NCBI GenBank assembly: GCA_002428485.1
Contig: DIWM01000041.1
Span: forward strand, 1-32,781
From: Deltaproteobacteria bacterium UBA6106
Lineage (GTDB): Bacteria; Desulfobacterota; Syntrophorhabdia; Syntrophorhabdales; Syntrophorhabdaceae
Reading direction: 5' to 3'
DNA: 32,781 nt
Shown here piece after piece: positions 6,496-14,681 of the stretch. Below the pieces are notes generated by a model. That model was not told the DNA's origin. It saw only the letters and a list, made by a program, of their open reading frames with translations, and searched no databases. Every line of letters starts with the position of its first letter. The stretch's first letter is position 1. The translations under genes were made by a program, and so were the position numbers.

Positions 6496-7358
6496 CCTTT
6501 TATCTCCGGAAACGGGATAAGTATAACATCGATTCTCGATAAAGTGAGACGAAATTCTTCGCTCAGGAGGACATGCAGCTCCTTTTCCCTGTCCATTGTC
6601 GAGAACGACGAGAATGATCTTCCCTTGGGATGACCGGCAGATACACGACCGGGGTGTACCATGATCTCTGTCAACCCCGGCTTAAGTCCTTCGAGGATCT
6701 TTTGCATGCGCGGCAGCGAGGCCCTTCCTTTGAGGTAGAGGCCGCGGAAATGGTCGGCAGCTTTTAACCCTGCATCTTCGACGTAAAAGCGCGCATAGCC
6801 GGCAAGACTGCTGAAGATCTTTGATTCTTCAATGAGGCTGTCGGGGATGTCGTATTCGCTGAAAGCCGGCCCGGGTTCATCGGGGATGCGCATCCAGGGG
6901 ATGTTGTGCCGCCGGGCGGCCGCGCATACCGCTTTTATCGCGGCGGGGAAGACGTGGACGTGATGATGGCCGTCTATGTGGGTGAGGTTAAGGCCTGCAC
7001 CTTTCAACGCCTCTATCTGCATATCCAGCTCCCGGGCAATCTCTTCTTCAAAGGCTGCGCCGCCTCCGTTGATAAGTAATTGATGGGCGGCGGCCTTCTT
7101 CAGAAAACATCCGTCCGTGCCCGCGAGGACGCGGAGGCCGGCCGAAAGCGGTCTTCCCTCAGACAGGTTGCAATGGATGCCGAAGGAGACCTTTGAATGA
7201 TCAAGCGAGCGGATACGTTGAAGCGCGTCCTCAAGCGCAGGACCATTGGCGAGGATGCTGACGCTTGTTACCGTTCCGGCGCGGACAGCTTCCAGGATGC
7301 CTTCATTGCGCGGCACGTCGGCTCCAAGATCGTCTGCGTTGATAATAACGCGTTTCAT
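6492..7358 (-). CDS. ChbG/YdjC-family carbohydrate deacetylase
   Basis: The protein has 288 residues. NADDLG (7-12) provides the metal-binding aspartates, GIHCNL (60-65) and HIDGHHHVH (127-135) the histidines, and EIMVHPG (near 241) the last conserved motif. Enzymes of this family remove an N-acetyl group from sugars, for example diacetylchitobiose in the ChbG branch; hopanoid and lipid-linked glycan deacetylases also belong here. It overlaps both neighbours by 4 nt (ATGA), between the ATP-grasp/methyltransferase fusion and a GT4 glycosyltransferase. This suggests it works on a glycoconjugate made by the same operon rather than on chitin for growth. The substrate is inferred only as an N-acetylated sugar. 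Confidence 0.9.
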   Translation of the reverse strand: MKRVIINADDLGADVPRNEGILEAVRAGTVTSVSILANGPALEDALQRIRSLDHSKVSFGIHCNLSEGRPLSAGLRVLAGTDGCFLKKAAAHQLLINGGGAAFEEEIARELDMQIEALKGAGLNLTHIDGHHHVHVFPAAIKAVCAAARRHNIPWMRIPDEPGPAFSEYDIPDSLIEESKIFSSLAGYARFYVEDAGLKAADHFRGLYLKGRASLPRMQKILEGLKPGLTEIMVHPGRVSAGHPKGRSFSSFSTMDREKELHVLLSEEFRLTLSRIDVILIPFPEIKG

Positions 7359-9034
7359 AGGGAACGTAATCCGCTTGCCCGGATAAGGAGGTTGCGGAAT
7401 GTGCAGGTGACATTCCCGAGATCCCTGAAATCGGCGATGCCGGCATCGCGGAGCATGGAGAGATAAGCGAAGAGCCCTGGTTCCAATGCATTGTATTCGT
7501 CGCAGGTAAAGACGCGCTCCGTCTCATTTACTATCGAGACATCAAGAAATTTTTGACGAAGCTGCGAAAGCAATGTTGCCGTATCGGCGAGGGTTATCGC
7601 GAGAAGCCACAATCTGCCGCTCTTTGGTTCCAGGAATGGAGTGATGCCTTCTATGATCGCCATGAATTTGTCGATCCCGTGAGGCCCGCCGTATTTCGGG
7701 CCGAACATCTTCGGCCCCGGTGTCTGTGGGGGCGTTGCGATAATGACGTCAAATTGCCGGATTCCGTGCATCCTCAGTATGTGCTCTTCAAGGCCATCGT
7801 ACCACGAGGAGGCAATAGTGACGACCTTTTCCTGCACGCTGTTTTTTGACGCATTGGCTCTTGTGGCGTCAAGGGCGTCAGGGTTCAGGTCTGTGGCCAT
7901 AACCAGTCTTGCCCCGAGCTTTGCCGCTGCTATCGAGATGACGCCTGACCCGCAGCCGAGGTCAAGGACGCAGTCGCCCGGCCTGATGTCAATGTGGTTT
8001 GCAAGCTGGGCGCTGGAGGCGGTGGGTGCGTGAACGCCTTCCGGTGTTTCAAGCGTCACGGGGCCTGTCGAAAGCCGGACCGTTGTTGTCTGCCGTCCCG
8101 CTGCGCTGCTGTCTTTGCAGCGTTTCAACGCCGCCGTGAGTATCCGGTCAAGAAGCCCCGGGTAGTCGATCCCTGACCACTGCGCTGAAAGCGCCAGCGC
8201 CTCAAGCGGTTCAAGGCTTGGAGTGATATTTGCCTCCAGGAAATAGAAGGTCCCTCCCGGCGAAAGCCTTACATCGAAACGGGCATAATCCCGGAGGCCG
8301 AGCGTCCTGAAGGCAAGCCTGGCAAGGCCTGCGAGCTCGCTGTGGAGATCAGGGGGCAATTCAGCTTTGGCAGCATCGTTTAGCTCGCCAACCCGCTCTT
8401 TAAGCTTGAATGGCTCTGTAAGGATCGACCCCGTTGTGCCGGGCAGCCATTCAAGAGGAGGCAGGACCTCCAGTCCGTCGCTGCCATCCAGGACAGAAAC
8501 GGCAAGCTCCCTTCCCGGTATATACATCTCTATCATGACAGGCTGGGAAAGGTCATGAAGCAGCCTGGCCACCGTATGCTTCAGGTCTTTTTCTGTCATT
8601 GCGCGGCAGAGGCCGCGGCTCATATGTTCAAATGCGGGTTTCACGATAAACGGGGGCTGCAGCCATTCAGGGATGGTAAAATCCAGGGAGGCAACCGTAA
8701 TGCCCGGTGGTGTGGGGATGCCTGACCCGGAAAGCCGTGTCTTTGCAAGTGTTTTGTGGTCGGCAAGGAGGCACGCCTTTGAGCCTGAGCCTGCAAGCGG
8801 TACGCCATGTGTTTCGAGGATGAGGCGCACATAGGAACGGAAAAGCCCCCGCCCCCTGAACGTATCGGTGTGGTCGATGACGAGGCCGCATGTCTGCGAG
8901 ATCTCGCGGGCGCGGGCTTCGATGCCATCGGCATTTAAAATCACAGGCTCATGACCGAGGGTTTTCAGCCCTCCTGCGATATACTCCGCGCAGCGGCAAG
9001 GCGAACCGACAGTATGGATAATCGCTATACGCAT
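7355..9034 (-). CDS. Fusion protein: Ddl-like ATP-grasp ligase plus class I methyltransferase
   Basis: The protein has 559 residues from ATG 9034 (MRIAIIHTVG); the frame is open to 9082 but the extra residues look non-native. Residues 1-305 resemble D-alanine:D-alanine ligases: GSGSKACLLADHKTLAK (82-98), IPTPPG, FIVKP (129-133), MIEMYIPGREL (167-177), YARFDVRLS (250-258) and LEANITPSLEP (266-276), the last equivalent to the metal-binding Glu-x-Asn. Residues about 340-540 form a SAM-dependent methyltransferase with motif I VLDLGCGSG (356-364), ATDLNPDAL (380-388) and motif IV ATPPQTPGP (433-441) in place of NPPY. ATP-grasp enzymes join a carboxylate to an amine through an acyl-phosphate, so the fusion could ligate and methylate the same product. 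It is the first gene of an operon with a deacetylase and a glycosyltransferase. The substrate is unknown. Confidence 0.88.
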   Translation of the reverse strand: MRIAIIHTVGSPCRCAEYIAGGLKTLGHEPVILNADGIEARAREISQTCGLVIDHTDTFRGRGLFRSYVRLILETHGVPLAGSGSKACLLADHKTLAKTRLSGSGIPTPPGITVASLDFTIPEWLQPPFIVKPAFEHMSRGLCRAMTEKDLKHTVARLLHDLSQPVMIEMYIPGRELAVSVLDGSDGLEVLPPLEWLPGTTGSILTEPFKLKERVGELNDAAKAELPPDLHSELAGLARLAFRTLGLRDYARFDVRLSPGGTFYFLEANITPSLEPLEALALSAQWSGIDYPGLLDRILTAALKRCKDSSAAGRQTTTVRLSTGPVTLETPEGVHAPTASSAQLANHIDIRPGDCVLDLGCGSGVISIAAAKLGARLVMATDLNPDALDATRANASKNSVQEKVVTIASSWYDGLEEHILRMHGIRQFDVIIATPPQTPGPKMFGPKYGGPHGIDKFMAIIEGITPFLEPKSGRLWLLAITLADTATLLSQLRQKFLDVSIVNETERVFTCDEYNALEPGLFAYLSMLRDAGIADFRDLGNVTCTFRNLLIRASGLRSL

Positions 9035-9097
9035 ATGAAACCCGTGATCAGATATTGTAGCATAGCATGCTTTTCCCCGCAAACAAGCAATTAAACC

Positions 9098-9142
9098 AGC
9101 TCATGGCTCTTAGCTCATGGCTCATAGCTCATGGCTCATGGC
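9098..9142. repeat. Heptamer array AGCTCAT/GGCTCAT
   Basis: Alternating 7-bp words AGCTCAT and GGCTCAT (one GGCTCTT) make three 14-bp units plus GGC. An inverted partial copy, GCCATGAGCTAT, lies at 9228-9239. The same words recur at 18780-18810. It lies between divergent genes. Confidence 0.9.
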
Positions 9143-9227
9143 AAAGATGAAACTTAATACACAGCAGAGAACAGGCAGTAAAACATATTCGTACATACTG
9201 TTTGCCGCATGCAGGGTTATTGCCTCT

Positions 9228-9239
9228 GCCATGAGCTAT
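9228..9239. repeat. Inverted partial copy of the 9098-9142 array
   Basis: GCCATGAGCTAT is the reverse complement of the array words and could pair with it across about 85 nt. It lies just upstream of the ruvC promoter. Confidence 0.6.
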
Positions 9240-9250
9240 CTACTTATTCA

Positions 9251-9279
9251 TTTACAAAACGGCATATCACTGTTATTAT
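9251..9279 (+). promoter_or_regulatory. Candidate sigma-70 promoter of ruvCAB
   Basis: TTTACA (9251-9256) and TATTAT (9274-9279) are separated by 17 bp, each matching five of six consensus bases. Transcription would begin near 9286, ten or so bases before the ruvC ATG, with AGGA as ribosome-binding site. No SOS (LexA) box of the E. coli type is evident. Confidence 0.6.
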
Positions 9280-9296
9280 GAGCTTTAGGACGCAGA

Positions 9297-9782
9297 ATGG
9301 TTATTCTTGGCATAGATCCGGGGCTTGCACATACGGGGTTTGGTGCGGTCAGGTTCAGCGGGAAGAAAAAGTCGCTTCTTGTCTGCGGGTATATAAAAAC
9401 ACCGCCCGGAGAGGCTGTGCCCAGAAGGCTTTTCCAGATCCATACAGACATGGGCAACCTTGTAAAAAAGATAAAACCGGATTTTGTTGCCATAGAAAAT
9501 ATATTTTCATTGGTGAGGTATCCGAAAGCTGGTATATTACTGGGAGGGGTGCTTGGCGTTCTTTATCTTACCGTGCAACAGAATAATATAGAGGTGGTGG
9601 AGATAACGCCGAAAGAGATAAAGAATTCGCTTGTAGGATACGGCAGCGCCGGGAAGGCCCAGGTAAAAAAGGCAGTGCAGGCATTGCTGGAAGTTGACGA
9701 TATCCGCTCCTTTCACGCAGCCGATGCGCTTGCGGTTGCGCTTGCGGCATTTTACAGGAACACGGCGGGGGTGAAAAGATGA
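9297..9782 (+). CDS. ruvC: Holliday junction endonuclease RuvC
   Basis: RuvC resolves four-way DNA junctions by symmetric nicking. The 161-residue protein has the expected length and RNase H-like fold signature: GIDPG with Asp7, AIENIF with Glu67, and SFHAADALA with His140 and Asp143. Many RuvC proteins have Asp at the position of His140; a His there is also known in the Thermus enzyme, so this is a variant rather than a lesion. AGGA lies about 8 nt before ATG 9297. The stop overlaps the ruvA start (ATGA). It is the first gene of ruvC-ruvA-ruvB, whose products form the branch-migration and resolution complex. Confidence 0.97.
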   Translation: MVILGIDPGLAHTGFGAVRFSGKKKSLLVCGYIKTPPGEAVPRRLFQIHTDMGNLVKKIKPDFVAIENIFSLVRYPKAGILLGGVLGVLYLTVQQNNIEVVEITPKEIKNSLVGYGSAGKAQVKKAVQALLEVDDIRSFHAADALAVALAAFYRNTAGVKR

Positions 9783-10393
9783 TATCCTATCTTGAGGGGA
9801 TACTGAAGAACATCTATGACGAGCGCGTTACATTGCTGGTAGGAGGTATCGGCTACGATGTGATGATCCCGTCTTACGTTATGAATGAGATACGGAAGAC
9901 AAAGAAGCCCGACGATGAGCTGAGCCTCTATATCTCCTATCACCAGACGGAGCGGCAGCCCAAGCCTGTTCTTGTCGGCTTCGGGAGCGAGCTCGACAGG
10001 GAGTTCTTCGAGCGCTTCATATCTGTCGAGGACATAGGGCCGATGGCCGCGGTGAAGGCGCTGACCAAGCCGGTCCGGGAGATAGCGCGGGACATTGAAG
10101 ATCGCGATATAAAGGCTCTGAAGCAACTGAAGGGGATCGGAGAGAGGAAGGCAGAGAAGATCGTCGCAACGCTGAAGGGGAAGGTTGCCAAATATGCCCT
10201 GATGCGTGAAGTCCACGTGCCCGTGAGGATCATGGAGGATTTCAGGAAAGAGGTGGAGAACGTACTGGTAACACAACTGGGGCATAAGTTTTTAGAGGCA
10301 AGGCAGTTGATAGAAGAGGCGCTCAAGAGGAATCCGCAGATCAACTCCGCCGAGGAGCTCTTTGAAGAGGTGTACAGAGGGCAGAAGGTATGA
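9779..10393 (+). CDS. ruvA: Holliday junction DNA-binding protein RuvA
   Basis: RuvA binds the crossover and loads RuvB. The 204-residue protein has the N-terminal OB-fold (MISYLEGIL, then LLVGGIGYDVMIPS, 1-31), two helix-hairpin-helix motifs (SVEDIGPMAAVKAL about 82-95 and LKGIGERKAEKIVATLKGKV about 117-136), and a C-terminal three-helix RuvB-contact domain (about 153-200, QLIEEALKRNP). The hairpin motifs differ slightly from the usual GVGPK and GIGKKTAE forms, but the spacing is kept. It overlaps ruvC and ruvB by 4 nt each, so the three are translationally coupled. Confidence 0.95.
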   Translation: MISYLEGILKNIYDERVTLLVGGIGYDVMIPSYVMNEIRKTKKPDDELSLYISYHQTERQPKPVLVGFGSELDREFFERFISVEDIGPMAAVKALTKPVREIARDIEDRDIKALKQLKGIGERKAEKIVATLKGKVAKYALMREVHVPVRIMEDFRKEVENVLVTQLGHKFLEARQLIEEALKRNPQINSAEELFEEVYRGQKV

Positions 10394-11430
10394 TCCACGA
10401 AGAGGAAAACTTATCTGAGATACTGAAAAAAGAGAGCGTACTCGACGGCGAGCAGGCCGTGACGCTTCGTCCGAAAAGGCTTGACGAGTATATCGGGCAG
10501 GACAAGATCGTCGAGACCCTTAAAATAGCCATCGAGGCGGCGCTGCAAAGAGGCGAACCGCTGGAGCACATCCTTTTGAACGGACCTCCCGGCCTCGGGA
10601 AGACGACCCTCGCCCACATCATTGCCAATGAGATGGGGGCGCGGATCATTACATCCTCAGGGCCGGCGCTTGAAAAGGGCGGCGACCTGATGGGCCTTTT
10701 GACCAACATGGAGCGGGGCGATATCTTTTTCATCGACGAGATACACCGGATACCGAAGATCGTCGAGGAGTTCCTGTATCCTGCTATGGAGGATTTTGCC
10801 GTTGATTTCATCTTCGATAAAGGCGTCCATGCGCGGACCCACCGGTTCAGGCTGGAACAGTTCACCCTCATCGGCGCCACGACACGGGCGGGACTGCTTT
10901 CCTCGCCGCTCCGGGAACGTTTCGGCATAGTGAGGGACCTTGACTTCTACAACGAAGGAGACCTGGTGAAGATCATACGGCGCTCGGCGGCGATCCTCGA
11001 AGTGGATGTTGAGGAAGGCGGGGCATACGAAATGGCACAACGCGCCAGGGGCACCCCAAGGGTTGCGAACCGCCTGCTCAAACGCGTCCGTGATTATGCC
11101 CAGGTGAGGGCAAAAGGGATTATTACGCACGATGTGGCTGTCGAGGCCCTTAACCTTGAAGGCATCGACGAATGCGGGCTTGGAGAGGTCGACAGAAGGC
11201 TGCTCCAGACGATCATCCTTAACTACAAAGGCGGGCCTGTGGGCATCGAGGCGCTGGCCGCAACGCTGCAGCTTGAATCGGATGTCCTCATAGAGGTCGT
11301 TGAGCCCTACCTGCTGAAGATAGGCTTTGTCACGCGCACCTCGCAGGGGAGGAAGGCGTCGGAAAAGGCGTTCGCCCATCTCAACATCGACATGAAAGGC
11401 AAACCGGACACGCCGGGACTGTTTAGCTGA
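10390..11430 (+). CDS. ruvB: Holliday junction branch-migration ATPase RuvB
   Basis: RuvB is the hexameric AAA+ motor that pumps DNA through the RuvA-bound junction. The 346-residue protein matches the family length. LRPKRLDEYIGQ (26-37) begins the AAA+ domain; Walker A is GPPGLGKTT (65-73), Walker B IFFIDEIHR (112-120), sensor 1 lies in LIGATTRAGLLSSPLR, and the sensor 2 arginine is in RARGTPRVANRLLKRVRD. The winged-helix domain ends with RTSQGRKASEKAFAHL. The start overlaps the ruvA stop by ATGA. About 240 bp containing two heptamer arrays follow before the next gene; no T-tailed terminator is obvious. Confidence 0.98.
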   Translation: MIHEEENLSEILKKESVLDGEQAVTLRPKRLDEYIGQDKIVETLKIAIEAALQRGEPLEHILLNGPPGLGKTTLAHIIANEMGARIITSSGPALEKGGDLMGLLTNMERGDIFFIDEIHRIPKIVEEFLYPAMEDFAVDFIFDKGVHARTHRFRLEQFTLIGATTRAGLLSSPLRERFGIVRDLDFYNEGDLVKIIRRSAAILEVDVEEGGAYEMAQRARGTPRVANRLLKRVRDYAQVRAKGIITHDVAVEALNLEGIDECGLGEVDRRLLQTIILNYKGGPVGIEALAATLQLESDVLIEVVEPYLLKIGFVTRTSQGRKASEKAFAHLNIDMKGKPDTPGLFS

Positions 11431-11442
11431 CAGCAAAAGGTC

Positions 11443-11470
11443 CGTAAGTCGTAAGGCGTGAGGCGTAAGG
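11443..11470. repeat. Heptamer array CGTRAGK, third copy
   Basis: Four 7-bp units CGTAAGT, CGTAAGG, CGTGAGG, CGTAAGG start 12 bp past the ruvB stop. It is the same unit as at 5235-5269 and 5388-5415. No inverted partner is seen here. Confidence 0.9.
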
Positions 11471-11485
11471 GGAAAGAAAAAAACT

Positions 11486-11516
11486 GTTCAACGTTCTATG
11501 TTCAACGTTCAACGTT
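11486..11516. repeat. Heptamer array GTTCAAC
   Basis: Four 7-bp units GTTCAAC, GTTCTAT, GTTCAAC, GTTCAAC plus GTT. The junction word AACGTT is itself palindromic. It follows the CGTRAGK array by 15 bp. Confidence 0.9.
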
Positions 11517-11550
11517 AAAACAAACCGGATGGCACAGCAGTATCATTGTT

Positions 11551-11567
11551 CCCGCTCCCCTTGCGGG
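11551..11567. repeat. Short hairpin CCCGC/GCGGG
   Basis: CCCGC (11551-11555) and GCGGG (11563-11567) enclose a 7-nt loop. The surrounding CTCCCCTTGCGGGAGAGGG wording is a common interspersed hairpin type. There is no T-run, so it is not a standard terminator. Confidence 0.4.
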
Positions 11568-11610
11568 AGAGGGTCTGATATTGTTTGGTGCTTCGTGTCA
11601 TAAAATCTTC

Positions 11611-11662
11611 TTGACAAATTAAAACAGTTGTATTAAACAAATGATTAAAACAATGGTATGAT
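11611..11662 (+). promoter_or_regulatory. Candidate promoter and operator region of the efflux operon
   Basis: TTGACA (11611-11616) is followed by three similar direct words, TTAAAACAGTTG (11619-11630), ATTAAACAAATG (11632-11643) and ATTAAAACAATG (11644-11655), about 12-13 bp apart. A second possible -10, TATGAT (11657-11662), with TAAACA 17 bp upstream, would start transcription only about 5 nt before ATG 11674. The repeats are plausible autoregulatory sites for the TetR-type product, by analogy with local TetR regulators. Confidence 0.4.
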
Positions 11663-11673
11663 ATGAGATAGGT

Positions 11674-12315
11674 ATGGCAATACGCGGACATAATTACGCA
11701 ACGCAGGGCACAAAAGAGAGGATAATGGAGGCTGCCGGCGAGGTCTTTGTCGCGCACGGCTTTCAGAACGCCACTGTCCGCGAGATATGCGGGAAGGCCG
11801 GCGTCAATATCGCCGCGATCAATTACCATTTTCGCAACAAAGAGAACCTGTACCTGGCTACCCTGCGGTACTGCAGGGAGATTTCTTTTAAAAAATATCC
11901 TGTATACCCCGATATGCGGGAATCGGAGCAGCCGGAAGAAAGGCTGAGGTCGTTCATTCATTCCTTCGTGTTCCGCGTCCTTGAGGAAGGCAAGGCCTCC
12001 CGGTTCGCGAAGCTTGTAGCCAAAGAATACGTACAGCCGACGAAGGCGCTGGACGTCCTCGTGAAGGAGACGATGCGCCCGGCCTTTACGCGGCTTTTCG
12101 GTATCGTCAGGCAGCTTGCAGGAAAAGGCCCAGACGATGAAACGGTGAGGTATTGCTGTATGAGCATCGTCGGCCAGTTCCTCTTTTTCCTCTATGCGCG
12201 GCCGGTACTGAAAAGGCTTTTCGGAAAGGCCTCCTTCAAGGAGGAAGAGATAGCGGCGATCGCAGAACATATAACGCTTTTCTCCTTGCACGCCATCAGG
12301 GGCCTGCAAGGGTGA
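11674..12315 (+). CDS. TetR-family regulator, CecR (YbiH)-like
   Basis: The protein has 213 residues. The N-terminal helix-turn-helix domain (about 14-62) reads TKERIMEAAGEVF...TVREICGKAGV...NYHFRNKENLYLATL, the TetR signature. The C-terminal ligand domain, with SRFAKLVAKEY and QFLFFLYARPVLKRL, resembles the CecR/DUF1956 group. In E. coli CecR controls ybhGFSR, an efflux pump with the same kind of components as the genes that follow here, which supports local repression of this operon. The start lacks a well-spaced ribosome-binding site (AGG is only a few nt from ATG), so the message may be nearly leaderless. The inducer is unknown. Confidence 0.9.
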   Translation: MAIRGHNYATQGTKERIMEAAGEVFVAHGFQNATVREICGKAGVNIAAINYHFRNKENLYLATLRYCREISFKKYPVYPDMRESEQPEERLRSFIHSFVFRVLEEGKASRFAKLVAKEYVQPTKALDVLVKETMRPAFTRLFGIVRQLAGKGPDDETVRYCCMSIVGQFLFFLYARPVLKRLFGKASFKEEEIAAIAEHITLFSLHAIRGLQG

Positions 12316-12330
12316 AAGAGGAGAATGAAC

Positions 12331-13689
12331 ATGAAATTGCACATCAGGCCCAACGCTGTTCTCATAATTTTCATTATCCTCGGATGTGTTCTGATCTCTC
12401 CTGCTGCACGGGCAGGCAACCCAGGCCAAACGGAAAGATACACCCTTGCGGATATTATCGATTATGCCGTAAAGAACAATCCGAGGCTTCGTATCTCCGA
12501 TAAGGACATCGTTTCTGAAACTTACAGCATTGACACGGCAAAGGCAGAGAGGATGCCCAGGATCGACTTCGGCAGCGGCGCTACCAGATATCGTTATGCC
12601 GCGCCGCTGACGCCGATAGTGATAAACCCGCCCATTGGCCCGGGGACAGATTTTCCCGACTTCGAGAGGAACATCTATGACGTAGGCGGATATTTCAGGT
12701 TTCCCATCTTCAAAGGCGGCAGGCTTGTCCGGGGCGTGCAGGTTGCAGAGATGAAGAGATCCGTTGCACAGGATAATTATTCGACGACCAGGCAGGAGCT
12801 TGTCTATAACCTCACAAGCGTCTTTTATAAGATCTCACAGCTCGAAAAATTGCTCCAGGCAAACGATGCAACGGTGAAGCAGCTCGAGGCGCATAAACGG
12901 AATGTCGGGATCTATTTTAAGACGGGGACTGTGCCGAAGCTCGATCTTTTGAAGACCGACGTTGAACTGTCGCATGCGCAGGAGAGAAGGCTGTTTGTGA
13001 AGAACAACCTGGAAAGCACCTATGAGCTCCTTAAAACACTTATGGGCATTGACGATATGTCGTCCAACATCAGGATAGAGCCTGAGCCTCAGCGAAAAGA
13101 GGCCGTTGCGGCCCCGGCGCTTGATGAAAGCATACAAAAGGCCTTTTTGCAGAGGCCCGAATATACCGCGGTCACGAAGAAGAAAAAGATCTCCGAGGAA
13201 AAGGTAAAGATCGCCTGGGGCAAGCGATTGCCCGATATCTACGCAGCAGGGGAGTACAGCGGAAAATCCGGGGACAGCCTCGCCTTTAAAGAGAACTGGA
13301 GCTTCGGGCTGAAGATGATACTGCCGGTTTTTGACGGGGGGCTTATCCGGTCGGAGATCGATAAAGAGAGGAACGAGCTGGAGAAGGTTAAAGAGGAGGA
13401 GCGTTTTTTGAAGATCGCCATCACCAGGGAGGTGCGGGACGCTTATCTGGGTATTGCGAACGCGGAGGAGAGGATCGAGGTCACCGAAAAGGCCATTGCA
13501 AGCGCGAAGGAGTCTCTCCGGGTCGAACTTCTCAAATATGATACCGGTGCGGGCACAAGCACGGATGTCATCGATGCCCAGACGGCCCTCCTGAGGGCAG
13601 AAACGGATTTTTGCCAGGCGCTGTACGATAAAGAGGTAGCTTTGGCGCTGATGAGAAAGGCAACAGGGGAAGGCAGAGGAGATCTGTAA
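12331..13689 (+). CDS. TolC-family outer-membrane efflux protein
   Basis: The protein has 452 residues from ATG 12331, which I prefer because AGAGGAG (12317-12323) is 7 nt away; ATG 12325 is too close to it. A signal peptide is clear: basic start, hydrophobic core VLIIFIILGCVLI, and AxA cleavage site ARA before GNPGQ. The mature part shows the two-fold repeat of outer-membrane efflux proteins, with YTLADIIDYAVKNNPRL at the start, long coiled-coil helices and GGRLVRG / GGLIRSEID equivalents. TolC proteins form trimeric channels across the outer membrane. It ends in TAATG shared with the HlyD gene, so it belongs to the same pump: periplasmic adaptor, ABC ATPases and permeases encoded downstream. 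A dedicated channel is absent from the E. coli ybhGFSR locus. Confidence 0.92.
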   Translation: MKLHIRPNAVLIIFIILGCVLISPAARAGNPGQTERYTLADIIDYAVKNNPRLRISDKDIVSETYSIDTAKAERMPRIDFGSGATRYRYAAPLTPIVINPPIGPGTDFPDFERNIYDVGGYFRFPIFKGGRLVRGVQVAEMKRSVAQDNYSTTRQELVYNLTSVFYKISQLEKLLQANDATVKQLEAHKRNVGIYFKTGTVPKLDLLKTDVELSHAQERRLFVKNNLESTYELLKTLMGIDDMSSNIRIEPEPQRKEAVAAPALDESIQKAFLQRPEYTAVTKKKKISEEKVKIAWGKRLPDIYAAGEYSGKSGDSLAFKENWSFGLKMILPVFDGGLIRSEIDKERNELEKVKEEERFLKIAITREVRDAYLGIANAEERIEVTEKAIASAKESLRVELLKYDTGAGTSTDVIDAQTALLRAETDFCQALYDKEVALALMRKATGEGRGDL

Positions 13690-14681
13690 TGAAAAAGAGA
13701 ATATTTCTTATCATTGGAATCCTGGCCGTGGTGATAGCCGCGGTGGTAGTCGTCAATTATCTCAGGAATAAAAAGGACGACAACGTGATGACGCTCTCCG
13801 GCAACGTCGAGGTTACAGAAGCCAACATAGGCTTCAAGATACCGGGGAGGCTCATGGAACGTCTCGTAGATGAAGGGCACAGGGTGAAAAAGGGAGACCT
13901 GCTGGCAAAGATCGACAGCGCAGAACCGGAGAGCATTGTAAAGCAGAACAGGGCTGCCCTGCAGGAGGCGGAGACAAAGCTCTCGGAATTGAAGGCCGGT
14001 TCACGTAAGCAGGAGATAGGGCAGGCAGAGGCAAATGTGAACGCCCAGGAGGCGGAATTGCTAAGGATCAGGAAGGATTATGAGCGCGCAGAGGTCCTCT
14101 ATAAGAACGGCGCCATATCCGCTGCCCAGTATGACGCGGCGAAGGGCTCTTACGACAACCGCATAGCGCTCCTGAAAAACGCCAGGGAGGCACTGAGCCT
14201 CGCAAGGGAAGGGCCGAGAAAGGAGGACATAAAAATGGCCGAACATCGGGTGGCGCAATTGAAGGCAGCCCTTGTGACCTCGGAGGAGAAACTTAAGGAT
14301 ACTGTCCTGTATGCACCCTTCGCGGGAATAATCCTGCGGAAGAACGTGGAGCTTGGCGAGACTGTAGCCCAGGGGACGCCTGTTTTTACGCTGGGTGACC
14401 TCGATAACCCCTGGATCAAGGTCTATGTGAAAGAAGACAGGCTGGGGCTTGTCAAGCCGGCCCAGAAGGCACAGGTAACGACCGATACTTTCAAGGGCAA
14501 AACGTACGAGGGGGAGGTTTCGTATATTTCGTCAGAAGCGGAGTTCACACCGAAGACGGTGCAGACGCAGGAAGAGAGGGTCAAACTTGTCTTCGGCGTG
14601 AAGGTGAGCGTGAGGAACGATAACTGGGACCTGAAGCCCGGCATGCCGGCGGATGTACGGATAGACGTGAAAAGGCCCTGA
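13689..14681 (+). CDS. HlyD/YbhG-family periplasmic adaptor
   Basis: The protein has 330 residues, close to YbhG (about 332). An N-terminal membrane anchor (IFLIIGILAVVIAAVVVV, about 5-22) is followed by a lipoyl-like half (VEVTEANIGFKIPG... LLAKID), a long coiled-coil hairpin (about 80-195, with the DYERAEVLYKNGAISAAQYD segment), the second lipoyl half (LYAPFAGIILRKNVELGETV), a beta-barrel with PWIKVYVKEDRLGLVKPAQ, and PKTVQTQEERVKLVF, which is typical of the YbhG/YiaV group. The adaptor bridges inner-membrane ABC permeases to the outer-membrane channel encoded just upstream. It overlaps tolC and the next ATPase gene by 1 nt each (TAATG, TGATG). Confidence 0.93.
   Translation: MKKRIFLIIGILAVVIAAVVVVNYLRNKKDDNVMTLSGNVEVTEANIGFKIPGRLMERLVDEGHRVKKGDLLAKIDSAEPESIVKQNRAALQEAETKLSELKAGSRKQEIGQAEANVNAQEAELLRIRKDYERAEVLYKNGAISAAQYDAAKGSYDNRIALLKNAREALSLAREGPRKEDIKMAEHRVAQLKAALVTSEEKLKDTVLYAPFAGIILRKNVELGETVAQGTPVFTLGDLDNPWIKVYVKEDRLGLVKPAQKAQVTTDTFKGKTYEGEVSYISSEAEFTPKTVQTQEERVKLVFGVKVSVRNDNWDLKPGMPADVRIDVKRP

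Noticed and set aside
9209..9586. 125-codon plus-strand frame across the ruvC start
   Set aside because: Out of frame with the clearly conserved RuvC and includes repeat sequence.
11515..12429. 304-codon minus-strand frame opposite the TetR gene
   Set aside because: It is the mirror of a clear TetR regulator and the tolC start; composition is Arg/Pro-rich without any family resemblance.
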